Source of the DNA: Candidatus Rifleibacteriota bacterium
GTDB taxonomy: Bacteria > Muiribacteriota > Ozemobacteria > Ozemobacterales > Ozemobacteraceae
Reading direction: 5' to 3'
Assembly: GCA_024710355.1 (NCBI GenBank)
Contig: JANJUX010000048.1
Coordinates: 1 to 64,000, forward strand
DNA length: 64,000 bases
Shown: positions 34,345-44,300 of the stretch, piece by piece
Numbering within the stretch: position 1 is the stretch's first letter
How the letters are laid out: every line of letters begins with the position of its first letter
Position numbers and translations under genes: made by a program
Notes under the pieces: generated by a model
Database searches by the model: none
Told to the model about the DNA's origin: nothing
The model's input: the letters and a program-made list of their open reading frames with translations, nothing else

Positions 34345-34767
34345 ATGAGAAAACTTTTTGGTCTTGCCCTCGCAGTATTCATGGTTCTCGGTTTTGGTAT
34401 CAGCCTGCGCGCTGAAGAAGCTCCGGCTCCTGCCGCCGCTCCCGTAGTCGATGCAACTCAGCCGACACCGGCCGTTGTCGAAGAAGCTGCCAAACCAGCT
34501 GAAGGCGAAAAGAAGGCCCTCGAAGCCATCGAAACCTCTGGTGTTATCGAAGTGGCCGAACCCGGCGAAGGCGAAAAACATAAAAAAGTCACCCTTAAAG
34601 TTGGCGAAACCGTCTACAGACTGATCCCCAGCAAAGACAGCAAAGATCTGTTCAAGAAACTCGAAGAAATGGCCGGCAAAACCGTGAAGGTTAAAGGCGA
34701 ACTGCTTCCCGCAAATCCGCCGAAATACCCACTTGCCGCCATCAAAGTCGCCGAATTTTCTGAATAA
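34345..34767 (+). CDS. Small exported hypothetical protein
   Basis: A 140-residue protein with a signal peptide (about 1-23, cleaved near LRA-EE). It has an Ala/Pro/Glu-rich flexible segment (24-62) and a compact C-terminal domain of about 70 residues. Alternating strands with VTLKVGETVYRLIP and the TVKVKGELLP ending suggest a small beta-barrel (OB-like, as in proteins that report on a modification of a stem value), but I cannot name the family. It has its own promoter and terminator and is probably well expressed. Confidence 0.7.
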   Translation: MRKLFGLALAVFMVLGFGISLRAEEAPAPAAAPVVDATQPTPAVVEEAAKPAEGEKKALEAIETSGVIEVAEPGEGEKHKKVTLKVGETVYRLIPSKDSKDLFKKLEEMAGKTVKVKGELLPANPPKYPLAAIKVAEFSE

Positions 34768-34790
34768 TCAGTAACCCACGATCTTTCCAG

Positions 34791-34822
34791 GAGCCGCCTC
34801 GATTGTACGGGGCGGCTCTTTC
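34791..34822 (+). terminator. Terminator after the small exported protein gene
   Basis: GAGCCGCCTC (34791-34800) pairs with GGGGCGGCTC (34809-34818), with one G-T pair, and is followed by TTTC. Confidence 0.85.
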
Positions 34823-34851
34823 ATTCCCCGGCCACAGAAAACAATAGATAG

Positions 34852-34906
34852 CCACGGATAAACACGGATAAACACGGATGAATGCAGATGAATGCAGATG
34901 AATGCT
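34852..34906. repeat. Short tandem repeat family (CACGGATAAA / TGCAGATGAA)
   Basis: Three copies of a 10-nt unit, CACGGATAAA-like, run directly into three of TGCAGATGAA-like. The pattern resembles the dispersed CACGGATGAACACAGATG-type intergenic repeats seen in many bacterial genomes. The rest of the stretch to 35124 is AT-rich and without a gene. Confidence 0.75.
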
Positions 34907-35124
34907 TTGCTTTTATTTTCAGTTATCAATAATGGGCCTGGCTCACTTCCACAATATGAATCAGTGCTTGTCTTAAGCGGTTTCGAGACATGCTTCCCCC
35001 CTCCGGGGATAATGCCGGGATGACATTCAAAACATTGATTTTACACGTTCAATGCTGACAAACCGGTAGTTAATAATCTGAGTATTTTAGTATCCCAGTG
35101 TCACAAGATCTCGTCGTCAGGGTA

Positions 35125-35153
35125 TTGCCGCATGCGGGTTTGATTCTTATAAT
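35125..35153 (+). promoter_or_regulatory. Promoter abutting the metalloprotease start codon
   Basis: TTGCCG (35125-35130), exactly 17 bp, and TATAAT (35148-35153). The -10 box ends 8 nt before the ATG at 35162, so transcription should begin within about 2 nt of it. There is no ribosome-binding sequence. The expected transcript is leaderless. Confidence 0.65.
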
Positions 35154-35161
35154 TAAAAAAT

Positions 35162-36781
35162 ATGCTCAATCATTCAACCCAACTGAAAACAGCGGTTAAA
35201 CCTTTTCTGGCAGTGCTTCTGGCGCTATGCTGCAGTGGTGCCGGTCTTTTCGCGCAAATTTCGCCGGAAGTGGCCGTAACCCCCGGTCATGCAATAGACA
35301 CCGCAGTAACGACTGAAATTGCTGCTGCCGGTTACGAAGACTCTGAACAGAATCAGGCCAGGCCGGTCAGGCTTATATCGGGTTCGTCGCGTTTCAGGGC
35401 CAAAGCCCGTGAGCTGGCTGAAAAGTTCAGTCGCGAAACCCGTGATGAAGCTCTGCGTCGTCTGCACGGCGACATCAGCTTTGCTGACCGTCCGGCGCCC
35501 GAAATCGGCCAGGAAGAAACTTTTCAGGTCGACAAGACCGGCGGCGACAAAAAGAAGCCGGTAAAGGCCTTGTTGAAGGTAATTGGCCGGCATTGCTACG
35601 TTTATCTTGAAAAGGGTCGGCGTATCGATGAGGCGAAACTGAAAAAAGTCGCGCAAATGTTTGACCAGCGCATATACCCGCAGACGACCGCAACTTTCGG
35701 CTCAGAATGGAAACCCGGTATCGACGGCGACCCGCGTATCACTCTTCTGCTCCTTGGTGGCATGCAGGGCTGCGACGGCTTTTTCTACCCCGGTGATGAA
35801 TACACCGCCGAAAAAGAACCCGGCAGCAACGAGCGCGAAATGCTTTACCTTTCGATAGACCGCATGGGCGACCTCAATGACTTCATGGGGCACCTGGTAG
35901 CGCATGAACTGCAGCACATGATTCACTGGCACAATGATGCGAACGAGATGTTCTGGGTCGATGAGGCGATGGCCGAATACGCCGCAACGCTTTTTGAGCG
36001 CATGCCCTGGACCGCCGAAGAATTTTTTGCCGCCTCGGACCGCAACCTTCTCGACTGGGAAGACACCCGCGGTGCCGAGAATTACGGCCATGTTTTTCTG
36101 TTCATCGACTTTCTACTCAGTCGCCCGGCTTTGAGCGACACCGCCCGCGTGAAGCTCGTGCGCGAAATCGTTAAAGGCAAGTCCGCCGGCGTCAAAGGCG
36201 TTGTCGAGGCCATGGCGAAAGTTTCGGGCAAATTGCTTTTCGATGAAATTTTCCGCGATTTTTCTGCGGCAACCTTCATTCACAACGCTTTCAAGGGCGA
36301 GCACCCTTATAAGTTCAGCCCCTTCGTTACCCGTAACCTGCTCAAATACAAGCAGCCGGCCGTTGCGCCGCGCCGCATCTTTAAAACCGCTTCTGGCACC
36401 GGCAAGGGTAAGGTCAGCATGTGGGCCGCCGCCGGTTATGAATTTTCTCTGCAGAAGCAGCCGGCAAAATTGCAGCTGAAGTTTTCCGGGGTCACCGCCA
36501 AAAATGCAAAAGGGAACAATATTTTCTGGCTTGGTCTTGCCCTGACCGATTCTGCCGGTCGTCAGGCACCGCAACTGCTGTGGCTGAAAACCGCCGGTAA
36601 CCGCCTTGAAAAAATCGTAAACCTGCCGCCCGAAAAGAAATTTGACCGCCTGCTGCTGATCGTCTGCAATCAGGGTCCGATGCGCTACCGCGACGGCGAT
36701 GGCCGCCTGCCGAAAGTTGATTTCGAGTTTTCGCTCAACGAAGAGCAGACCCGCTTCGATTCGCTGCACGAAAAACCCTGA
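35162..36781 (+). CDS. Exported zinc metalloprotease (HExxH type)
   Basis: A 539-residue exported protein: signal peptide (about 1-31), a propeptide-like segment, and a catalytic domain around HELQH (His248-Glu-Leu-Gln-His252), followed after about 15 residues by EAMAEYAA with a likely third ligand. Preceding strands (PRITLLLLGGMQGCDGFFYPGDEY, read in part) and the HELQHMIH motif resemble hyicolysin-like M30 peptidases. The C-terminal 170 residues form a beta-sandwich-like domain that may bind substrate. It is monocistronic. A 17-bp-spaced promoter ends 8 nt before the ATG, which suggests a leaderless mRNA. The exact family is uncertain. Confidence 0.82.
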   Translation: MLNHSTQLKTAVKPFLAVLLALCCSGAGLFAQISPEVAVTPGHAIDTAVTTEIAAAGYEDSEQNQARPVRLISGSSRFRAKARELAEKFSRETRDEALRRLHGDISFADRPAPEIGQEETFQVDKTGGDKKKPVKALLKVIGRHCYVYLEKGRRIDEAKLKKVAQMFDQRIYPQTTATFGSEWKPGIDGDPRITLLLLGGMQGCDGFFYPGDEYTAEKEPGSNEREMLYLSIDRMGDLNDFMGHLVAHELQHMIHWHNDANEMFWVDEAMAEYAATLFERMPWTAEEFFAASDRNLLDWEDTRGAENYGHVFLFIDFLLSRPALSDTARVKLVREIVKGKSAGVKGVVEAMAKVSGKLLFDEIFRDFSAATFIHNAFKGEHPYKFSPFVTRNLLKYKQPAVAPRRIFKTASGTGKGKVSMWAAAGYEFSLQKQPAKLQLKFSGVTAKNAKGNNIFWLGLALTDSAGRQAPQLLWLKTAGNRLEKIVNLPPEKKFDRLLLIVCNQGPMRYRDGDGRLPKVDFEFSLNEEQTRFDSLHEKP

Positions 36782-36800
36782 TGCCCCGAAAAACTGTTTC

Positions 36801-37328
36801 TCAATAGAGAACGATGCCGCTGATGCCGGCCACTATTATCAGCTTGATCGGGTCGATTTTGAACAGGGTGGCAATGAAAACCGCCACGAAAATTACGATA
36901 CTTTTGTAGTCGATAAAGTTGTGTGAATTCATCAAAGTCAGTGCCGCTGCGGTTATCAGGCCGATAATTGCGGGCTTGAGGCCGGCGAAGATCATTTCCA
37001 TGTAGTGATTTTCGCGGAACCTCAGATAGAATTTCGAGATCAACAGCATGATCACCAGCGGTGGCAGACAGACCGCAAAGGTTGCAACGACGGCGCCCCA
37101 GACACTGCCCGAGACGGTATAGCCCACATAAGTTGCACTGTTGATCGCGATTGGCCCCGGCGTCATCTGCGAGATGGCGACGATGTCGGTAAAATCTGCC
37201 ATGCTCAGCCATTTGTGCGGTTCGCCGACCACTTCGTGCTGAATCAGCGGCAACATGGCGTAGCCGCCGCCGAAGCCGAACAGGCCGATCTTGAAGAAAG
37301 CAATGAAAAGGTCCAGGTAGATCTGCAT
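36801..37328 (-). CDS. Chromate transporter family protein, second half
   Basis: A 175-residue inner-membrane protein with about five to six helices and the CHR-family signature GLFGFGGGYAMLPLIQHEV near the start, then QMTPGPIAINSATYVGY. This is the short (half-size) form, in which two separate genes replace one fused ChrA of about 400 residues. It begins 2 nt after the stop of its partner, so they are translationally coupled and likely form a heterodimer that exports chromate or a related oxyanion. The substrate cannot be told from sequence. Confidence 0.92.
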   Translation of the reverse strand: MQIYLDLFIAFFKIGLFGFGGGYAMLPLIQHEVVGEPHKWLSMADFTDIVAISQMTPGPIAINSATYVGYTVSGSVWGAVVATFAVCLPPLVIMLLISKFYLRFRENHYMEMIFAGLKPAIIGLITAAALTLMNSHNFIDYKSIVIFVAVFIATLFKIDPIKLIIVAGISGIVLY

Positions 37329-37330
37329 GT

Positions 37331-37882
37331 TCAGGCTCCCTGTTGTCGGCGCTTCTGCCAGATTCCGTAGAGCAGGCTGCAGATGGCAGTGATGCCGATG
37401 AGAATTGCCGGCGAGAACCCGGCAAAGGCAACCAGCACGGCAACGGCAGCGGCAAGCGCCAGGCCTTTCCAGCCGATGCCCATGGCGCGGCTGAGCGAGA
37501 AGAGCGGTGCGGCGATCATTGCTACTACTGCCGGCCTGATGCCTTTGAAAAAGGCCTCGACGTGTGGATTGCTGCGAAAGCCGACCAGCCAGGCGGCAAT
37601 CAGCAGAATGATGAAAAATGATGGCAGGGTGGTGCCGAGTGTGGCGACAATGCTGCCTGTGACGCCGGCAACCTTGTAGCCGACGAATATCGATGAATTG
37701 ACGGCGATCGGGCCGGGAGAAGACTGTGCCAGCGCCAGAAGTTCGAAAAACTCACTCTCTTCGACCCAGCCGCGTTTTTCGACGATTTCGCGCTGAATCA
37801 GCGGCACCATCGCGTAACCCCCGCCGAGGGTAAACATGCCGATTTTGAAAAAGGTCAGAAACATCTGCAGTAATATGGGCAT
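37331..37882 (-). CDS. Chromate transporter family protein, first half
   Basis: A protein of about 183 residues and the partner of the following gene, with GMFTLGGGYAMVPLIQREIV and QSSPGPIAVNSSIFVGY. The frame is open to 37942. I take the ATG at 37882 because the upstream residues do not look like a family N-terminus, but no ribosome-binding site is strong, and the ATG at 37900 remains possible. It is the first gene of the two-gene unit. It is divergent from the TetR-efflux operon, with about 110 nt between it and that operon's -35 box. Confidence 0.9.
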   Translation of the reverse strand: MPILLQMFLTFFKIGMFTLGGGYAMVPLIQREIVEKRGWVEESEFFELLALAQSSPGPIAVNSSIFVGYKVAGVTGSIVATLGTTLPSFFIILLIAAWLVGFRSNPHVEAFFKGIRPAVVAMIAAPLFSLSRAMGIGWKGLALAAAVAVLVAFAGFSPAILIGITAICSLLYGIWQKRRQQGA

Positions 37883-37997
37883 TTTCGGTTCTTTCAGCAT
37901 TAAAATCAATGGCATTACAGGCCGTAAAAAGCATAACATCATTTCACCAATAAATCAGCCCCCTGGTGGTGGCACATGGCAACCGCGCTGACTGGTA

Positions 37998-38026
37998 TTG
38001 ACTTTACGGTCGACTGCGGCTAATAT
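37998..38026 (+). promoter_or_regulatory. Promoter of the TetR-RND efflux operon
   Basis: TTGACT (37998-38003), exactly 17 bp, and TAATAT (38021-38026). The palindromic operator directly overlaps the expected transcription start. Confidence 0.85.
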
Positions 38027-38027
38027 G

Positions 38028-38041
38028 ACTGACCGGTCAGT
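38028..38041 (+). promoter_or_regulatory. TetR-type palindromic operator
   Basis: The perfect 14-bp palindrome ACTGACCGGTCAGT starts 2 nt after the -10 box and spans about +1. TGACCGGTCA-type palindromes are common operators of TetR regulators beside RND pumps. It is most likely bound by the product of the gene at 38095, which would block transcription until its ligand is present. Confidence 0.82.
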
Positions 38042-38094
38042 TTGGTTTGCGCATTGCTAAACCGGTTGGCTGAAAATACTGCGGAGGCGCCCCG

Positions 38095-38685
38095 ATGCAA
38101 CGAAAAAAAACAGACAGACGACTTGCGGTTCTCGAAGCTGCCACAGTCCTGTTTTCCGAAAAAAGTTTTCACGATGTCAAACTCGATGAGGTCGCTGTCG
38201 CGGCAGATGTTGGCAAGGGCACTATATACACCTATTTCAGAAGCAAAGAAGAGCTTTTTGTTCAGTGTCTGGTGCATGATGCGCCTGTCTATGAAGAGAG
38301 AGTAGAAAAGGTTATCGCTGCAGACCTGTCATTCGAAGACGGTCTGAAGCAACTTATTGCCCTGCAGGCGGAATTTGCCGAGAAAAAAGGGCCTCTCGTG
38401 AAGCAGTTTATGGCACTCGGACCGCAGCTCAAACTCAACGACATCCAGTTCAAGCACCTGACTGGGCTGTTTGAAAAAGCAGTGGCCCGTCTGGCACGTT
38501 TCTTTGAAGGCTGGAGAAAAAAGGGAATTCTCACGACCAGGTTTTCATGCGGACAGATGGCGCTGATGTTTCAGGGGCTGTTCGATCTCAATGTTGCGAT
38601 GTCATATTTTCAGGAGCCAGCTCTGCGGCCAGAAGACGTGCTTGCCTGTATCATGAAGGTTTTGAGCCGGGAGGCTGACAGATAA
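38095..38685 (+). CDS. TetR/AcrR family regulator of the efflux operon
   Basis: A 196-residue dimeric repressor. The N-terminal helix-turn-helix is canonical: RLAVLEAATVLFSEKSF, then LDEVAVAADVGKGTIYTYFRSKEEL (read in part). The C-terminal helices (about 60-196) form the ligand pocket and vary between members. It is the first gene of the operon tetR-tolC-MFP-RND, and its stop shares one base with the ATG of the tolC-like gene. The palindrome at 38028-38041 is its likely binding site, so it should repress its own operon until an exported compound binds. The ligand is unknown. Confidence 0.94.
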   Translation: MQRKKTDRRLAVLEAATVLFSEKSFHDVKLDEVAVAADVGKGTIYTYFRSKEELFVQCLVHDAPVYEERVEKVIAADLSFEDGLKQLIALQAEFAEKKGPLVKQFMALGPQLKLNDIQFKHLTGLFEKAVARLARFFEGWRKKGILTTRFSCGQMALMFQGLFDLNVAMSYFQEPALRPEDVLACIMKVLSREADR

Positions 38686-40091
38686 TGCGCCGGTTTTCTT
38701 CACTTCTGGCCCTCTTTATTGCTGTGTCGACCTTTTCTTACGCCGCTCAGCCTGAAATCCAGGCGCTCGGCCCCGATCTGAAGCCATTGCCGGCAGCATC
38801 CGCCACATTCGAGACTGGCAACTTCAAACTGGAAAACGCCATCGAGATTGCCTTGCGCGATAACCGCACGATTCACAACGCGGCTCTTGCCGTTGAAAAA
38901 GCCGACGGCCAGGTGCGCCAGGCCCGCTCGATCGCCGGTATGAAGCTTGGCGCCAACCTTACCCAGACCCGTCTTGATGAAATAACCAGCGCGAATTTCG
39001 GCGGTCAGAATGTTGCCTTAAGCAAGCTCGACAGTCAGAAAATCTGGCTCGAACTTTCGCAGCCGCTTTTCCTCGGTCAGAAAGACCGCGCTGCCATCAG
39101 ATCGTCACGATTTGGCCGTGATATTGCCGGTTCGGCATACACTCTGACCCGTCAGCAGATGATTCTTGCTGCCAGCATTGGTTACTATTCATGGCTGTAT
39201 GCCCGCGAAGTCGAAGACGTCGGCCGCATGAATCTTGAGTTGGCTCAGGCACACTACGACCTGGTCAAAAAACGTTTCGGAGCCGAGCAGGCGTCGAAAT
39301 ACGAACTGCTGCGTGCCGAAGTCAGGCTGGTGCAGAATCAGAGTGCTTTTCTCAAAGATCAGAACGATGCTCAGCTTGCCCGGCTCGAATTGCTGAAAAT
39401 GCTGGCACTGCCCCTCGAAACGGCACTTGATACCAGTTGCCGTCTTGAAGCCGAAATTCTTAGGCCTGATCTTGAATCAGACCTTGCTCAGGCCGAAGAA
39501 CTGCGTGAAGATCTGAAAATAAAGCGTGACGAGAAGCGTCTCGCCAACCAGGCAGTGGTTGCCGCCCGTGGTGAAAAACAGCCGACTGTCGCTCTTTTCG
39601 GGCAGTTCGGCAGCGAAGACCCTTCATCAAAATCAGGTTTCGGCTCACTTGAACGTAAAAGCTACTGGCTGGCCGGAGTTTCGGTAAATCTGCCGGTTCT
39701 CGACGCGGGTTTCAGCTCCGGCAGAGTTCTCGAAGCAAAGTCTGGCCTGAAACAGAGCGAAACCGGCTATGCCGACAGCGTCGAACAGGCACAGCTCGAA
39801 ATCCGCAAGGCGATTCTCAGCCTGAACACATCCGAGCAGATCGTCAATGCCCAGAAAGAAAATGTTAAACAGGCCGAAGAAACGATGCGGCTGGCCAAAG
39901 TACGCTACGAAAACGGCATGTTCACTCAAGTCGACCTGTTTGACGCCGAAACTGCCTGGTCGAACGCCAGGCTCATGTATATTCAGTCAGTATTTCTGCA
40001 CCATCAGGCCAGACTGTCATACCTTCTGGCCACCGGCCGGCTCGGCCGCGAGCTCATTGCCGACAGCAGCGGCGAAAGGAAAAGCAGATGA
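38685..40091 (+). CDS. TolC-family outer-membrane efflux protein
   Basis: A 468-residue protein with a signal peptide (about 1-21) and the long coiled helical hairpins of the TolC/OEP family: two repeats, each with an Ala/Gln/Glu-rich helix pair. An example is ARSIAGMKLGANLTQTRLDE in the first repeat, and the second repeat carries MRLAKVRYENGMFTQVDLFDAE. It forms the trimeric outer-membrane channel for the pump encoded downstream. The ATG overlaps the tetR stop by 1 nt, and the end overlaps the adaptor gene by 4 nt. Confidence 0.94.
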   Translation: MRRFSSLLALFIAVSTFSYAAQPEIQALGPDLKPLPAASATFETGNFKLENAIEIALRDNRTIHNAALAVEKADGQVRQARSIAGMKLGANLTQTRLDEITSANFGGQNVALSKLDSQKIWLELSQPLFLGQKDRAAIRSSRFGRDIAGSAYTLTRQQMILAASIGYYSWLYAREVEDVGRMNLELAQAHYDLVKKRFGAEQASKYELLRAEVRLVQNQSAFLKDQNDAQLARLELLKMLALPLETALDTSCRLEAEILRPDLESDLAQAEELREDLKIKRDEKRLANQAVVAARGEKQPTVALFGQFGSEDPSSKSGFGSLERKSYWLAGVSVNLPVLDAGFSSGRVLEAKSGLKQSETGYADSVEQAQLEIRKAILSLNTSEQIVNAQKENVKQAEETMRLAKVRYENGMFTQVDLFDAETAWSNARLMYIQSVFLHHQARLSYLLATGRLGRELIADSSGERKSR

Positions 40092-41377
40092 AGTTGAACA
40101 CGCAGACGCACCATTCACAGACAGGCTTCAAAAAACTATGCCGCCGCCTTATACTCTGGTCGGCGCTTTCCCTGCTGCTGCCGGCCGAACTGCCGGCTCA
40201 GAACGGCAACGGCATGGCAATACCCGTTTTTGCCGAAAAAGTAACTACCGGCACCATCAATCGTCGTATTGAGACCTCGGGCGATATTCTGCCGCTGCTC
40301 GGCGTTAACGTGCACCCCGAAGCCGCCGGCCGTATTACTGAAATTTTTGTCGAGGTCGGTTCGAAAGTTAAAAAGGGTCAGGAACTTGCCCAGATATACA
40401 ACGACGTGCAGAAAGCCCAGCTGCAGCAGGCTCAGGCTGCCGTAACCGTTTCTAAAGCCGCTATCGAAATGCAGAAAGTTATGGTTGAAACCACCCAGTC
40501 TGCGCTGGTTGCCGCAAAAGCCGGCGTTGAAGCTGCTGAATCACAGCTGAAAAACCTGGTTGTAACCAGAGAACGCCTCGAAAAGCTGTTTTCTGAAGGC
40601 GCCATTTCACGACAGCATCTTGACGACGTCGTTGCTCAGCAAGACTCGGCATCGGCCCGTCTGACTGCCGCAAAGTCAGAAGAAAAGCGCGCCGGTGATG
40701 CCATTCAGTCGGCAAAGATGACTCTCGAAATGCGGCGTGCCGAGCTGATTCAGGCAACTGCCAATCAGAACTCTGTTCAGGTGCTGCTCGATAATACTCT
40801 CGTCAAAGCTCCGTTCGATGGCGTAATTACCGCCAGGCATGCTGACCCGGGTGCGATGGCCGGCCCGACCGCGCCTCTGTTCAGAATCGAGCAGATCAAC
40901 CCTGCCAAAATCATCGGGACCATCATCGAAAAAGATCTTTACCTGATCGAGTCAGGCAAAACACCGGCGATAATAAAAGTCGACGCCATAAGAGAAGAGT
41001 CGCGCGGCGTGGTTTCGCGTATTTACCCGGCGATAGACAGCACCAGTCGCACCGGCCGCATCGAAATTCTGCTGCAGAATCCGGAGCTGCACCTGCGCAG
41101 CGGCATGTTTGCCAAGATCAGCCTGTTGATCAATACCAGCGAAGATAAGCCGGTCGTCGGCCGCGACGCCCTGCTTAAATACGAAAACAATTACTACGCC
41201 TATCTCATTGAGAACGGTCATGCCGTAAAACGCCAGGTAAAAGTCGGAATCATCGATGAAGATCGGGTTGAAGTTGTCGAAGGGCTTAAACCAGGCGACC
41301 TGATCATTTCGAAAGGGCTAGAATTCATTCGCGAAGGCAGTGCCGTCAAGGTTTCTGAAGGAGACGGCAATAAATGA
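40088..41377 (+). CDS. RND efflux periplasmic adaptor (membrane fusion protein)
   Basis: A 429-residue periplasmic adaptor linking the inner-membrane pump to TolC. The N-terminal signal or anchor (about 15-35) is followed by a lipoyl-like half (GDILPLLGVNVHPEAAGRI), an alpha-hairpin (about 100-220) with many Gln/Ala heptads, the second lipoyl half (TLVKAPFDGVITARHADPG), a beta-barrel and a membrane-proximal domain ending in EVVEGLKPGDLIISKG. No lipobox is visible. It overlaps both neighbours by the ATGA quartet, so the three pump components are made in step. Confidence 0.94.
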   Translation: MKLNTQTHHSQTGFKKLCRRLILWSALSLLLPAELPAQNGNGMAIPVFAEKVTTGTINRRIETSGDILPLLGVNVHPEAAGRITEIFVEVGSKVKKGQELAQIYNDVQKAQLQQAQAAVTVSKAAIEMQKVMVETTQSALVAAKAGVEAAESQLKNLVVTRERLEKLFSEGAISRQHLDDVVAQQDSASARLTAAKSEEKRAGDAIQSAKMTLEMRRAELIQATANQNSVQVLLDNTLVKAPFDGVITARHADPGAMAGPTAPLFRIEQINPAKIIGTIIEKDLYLIESGKTPAIIKVDAIREESRGVVSRIYPAIDSTSRTGRIEILLQNPELHLRSGMFAKISLLINTSEDKPVVGRDALLKYENNYYAYLIENGHAVKRQVKVGIIDEDRVEVVEGLKPGDLIISKGLEFIREGSAVKVSEGDGNK

Positions 41378-44300
41378 AACTCTCTGAATTCGGGGTTCGC
41401 TGGCCGGTAACGACCAGCATGATTTTCATTGCCATCGTTATTCTCGGGGCGTTTTCCTACACCCGTGTCGGCATCGATCTGATGCCGGAAATGGATATCC
41501 CGGTCGTTTCGGTTATTACCGCCTATTCCGGCGCTGGCCCCCAGGAAATCGAGACCCGTATCACCGAGCTTATCGAAGAACGCGTATCCACGGTGCAGAA
41601 CGTCGACAAGGTAACGTCGGCATCGATGGAAGGCATATCGCTGATCAGCGTCAAATTCGACTGGGGCACCGATCTGGCCGAAGCCACCAACGACATTCGC
41701 GAACAGATAGATCTGGTCCGAAAGCGTCTGCCAGACAACGCCGAAGATCCGGTGATCATGAAGTTCGACATGAGCATGATTCCGGTCGTCGTGCTTGGGG
41801 TCACCGCCAACGAGAGCTGGGAAAAGCTCGACCGCATCGTCGACAAAAAGATCGTCGACAACCTTAAAAGACTGCCGGGCGTTGCAACCGCCCTTTCTGA
41901 GGGCGGCCTGAAGCGCATGATCAGGGTGCAGCTCAACCGTGAGCGCCTCAAAGCCACCGGCATTACCGGTCAGCAGATTGTTCAGGCTCTGCACCTGCAT
42001 AATCTCAGCAATCCTGGTGGTCACATCAAGTCGGGTACCATGGATTTTCTTATCCGCACCCCGGGCGAATTTTCTTCGATCGAGGAAATCGGCAATGTCG
42101 TCATTGCGAAACATGCCGGCATCGTGCGTTTAAAAGATATCGCCACCGTCGAAGACAGTTTTGGCGAGAAAACCGAAGACTTTCTGATGAATGGCAAGCC
42201 GGCGATTGGCGTTATCGTGCAGAAACAGTCTGGTGGCAACACCGTTGCGGTTTCGCGGGCTGTCAGAGAGGCACTCCCCGGCATTCAGGCGCAGCTGCCG
42301 GCAGATGTGAAAATTCACGAGTTTTTTGATTCGGCCAACTTCATCAGAAGCACCGTCGATAACCTTAAAGACGCTCTGTTCATGGGTGGTATCGGTGTTT
42401 TTATCGTAATTCTGTTTTTTATCAGAGACCTGCGCGCCAGCCTGATTATCAGTGTTTCGGTGCCGACTTCTCTGATCATAACCTTTCTGCTGATGTATCT
42501 CAATGATTACACGATCAATCAGATTTCGATGTCGAGTCTGGCAATTGCTGTAGGTATGGTTGTCGACAACTCGATCGTCATTCTCGACAACGTCAAGCGC
42601 TACGCCGAAAGGGGGGTAACCCCGCGTGAAAGCGCTATCTGGGGCGCTGCTGAAATGGGCTCGGCCGTTGTCGCCTCAACGCTGACAACGGTTGCCATTT
42701 TTCTGCCGATTATTTTTACCACCGGGATCACCAAGATCATTTTCGGGCAGCTGGCCACGATCGTGACGATGGCGCTGATTGCCTCGCTGTTTTCGGCGCT
42801 GCTGCTGACGCCGATGCTCTGCTCAAAATTTCTCAAAGCTGGCGGCCGGACGCAAGAAAACAAACTTTTTGCCATGTCAGGTCGCCTTCTTACCAGGCTT
42901 GAAGAAGTGTATGGCAATTTTCTTAAAAAAGCGCTGCGCAACCGCTGGAAAGTGCTCGGCGGGCTGGTTGCGCTGTTTATGTTCTCGCTGGCCCTGATTC
43001 CGCTCGTCGGCGTCGAATACATGCCACAACAGGACCAGGGCTTTCTGTTCATGGAAGTGGAACTGCCCACCGGCACACGTTTCGAAGAGACGCGTGACGT
43101 CTGCATGCAGATTTATGACATTCTCAAAGAGCACGTTCCCGAAATGAAGTCATGTGTAGTTACTTTCGGGGTTGGCGAATCGGCGGAACAGGTAATGTTC
43201 AACCCGAAAAAAGCCTCGAATACCGGTAAAATTGAAATGGTTCTCACTTCAAAAAATACCCGTGCTGCCAGTACCAAAGACATCATCAGTCGCGTCAGGC
43301 CGTATACCGACAAAATTCCCGGTGCGATCATCAGGTTTACCACTTCTGACCCGATTGGTGAAATGATCATGGGCGCCAGTTCCGATTTTTCGATCGATAT
43401 TTTCGGCCATGATCTCGATCAGGGAGTGACTTTTGCCCGCAGCATCGTCAAGGCTCTCGGACAGATCGAGAATCTGAAAGATATCGAAATCAGTCAGAAA
43501 CTTGCGAAGCCTGAATTGCAGGTAAAAGTCGACCGCGAAAAGGTTTCGTCTCTTGGCCTCAATGTTACTGATGTGGCCCGGGCGATCGAGCTTTATTTCA
43601 GCGGTGATAAAACCGTCAAATACCGCGAAGGTGGTGAGGAATACGACGTTGAAGTGCGATTGCGTGCCGAAGACCGCCTGAATCTAAAAGACCTCGATCA
43701 GGTCAGCATGCTGACCCCGACAAATGAACCGGTCAGGCTGAGCAATCTGGCCAACATCATTCAGACAATCGGCCCGACCCGCATCGAGCGTTCAGAGCAG
43801 CAGCGCTACATCAAAATCAGTGGCCAGGTGTTCAACACCGACCCTGGCACTGTAATCGCCAGGGCCGCCGAAGTAATGAAAACCGTGCCGGTGCCCCCGG
43901 GCTTCAGCTGGGAATTCAGCGGCAACGAAAAAGAACGCGTGGAATCCTTTCTGCTGATGCTGCAGGCTGCCGTGCTCGGCATGATTCTCGTTTACATGGT
44001 TATGGCATCGCAGTTTGAGTCGCTGCTGGCGCCTTTCATTATCTTTCTCAGCATTCCGTTCGGCTTCATGGGTGCGATTCAGCTGCTGGTCATCACCGGC
44101 AACCGCATTTCGGTCGTATCGCTGCTCGGTTTCATCATTCTAATCGGCATCGTCGTCAACAACGGCATTGTTTTGATCAGCTATATAAATATGCTGATCC
44201 GGCGCGGTGTACACCTCAGCCAGGCCCTTATCGACGCCGGAAAAAACCGTCTGCGCCCGGTGCTGTCGACCACCTGCACTACCGCTCTCGGCATGGTGCC

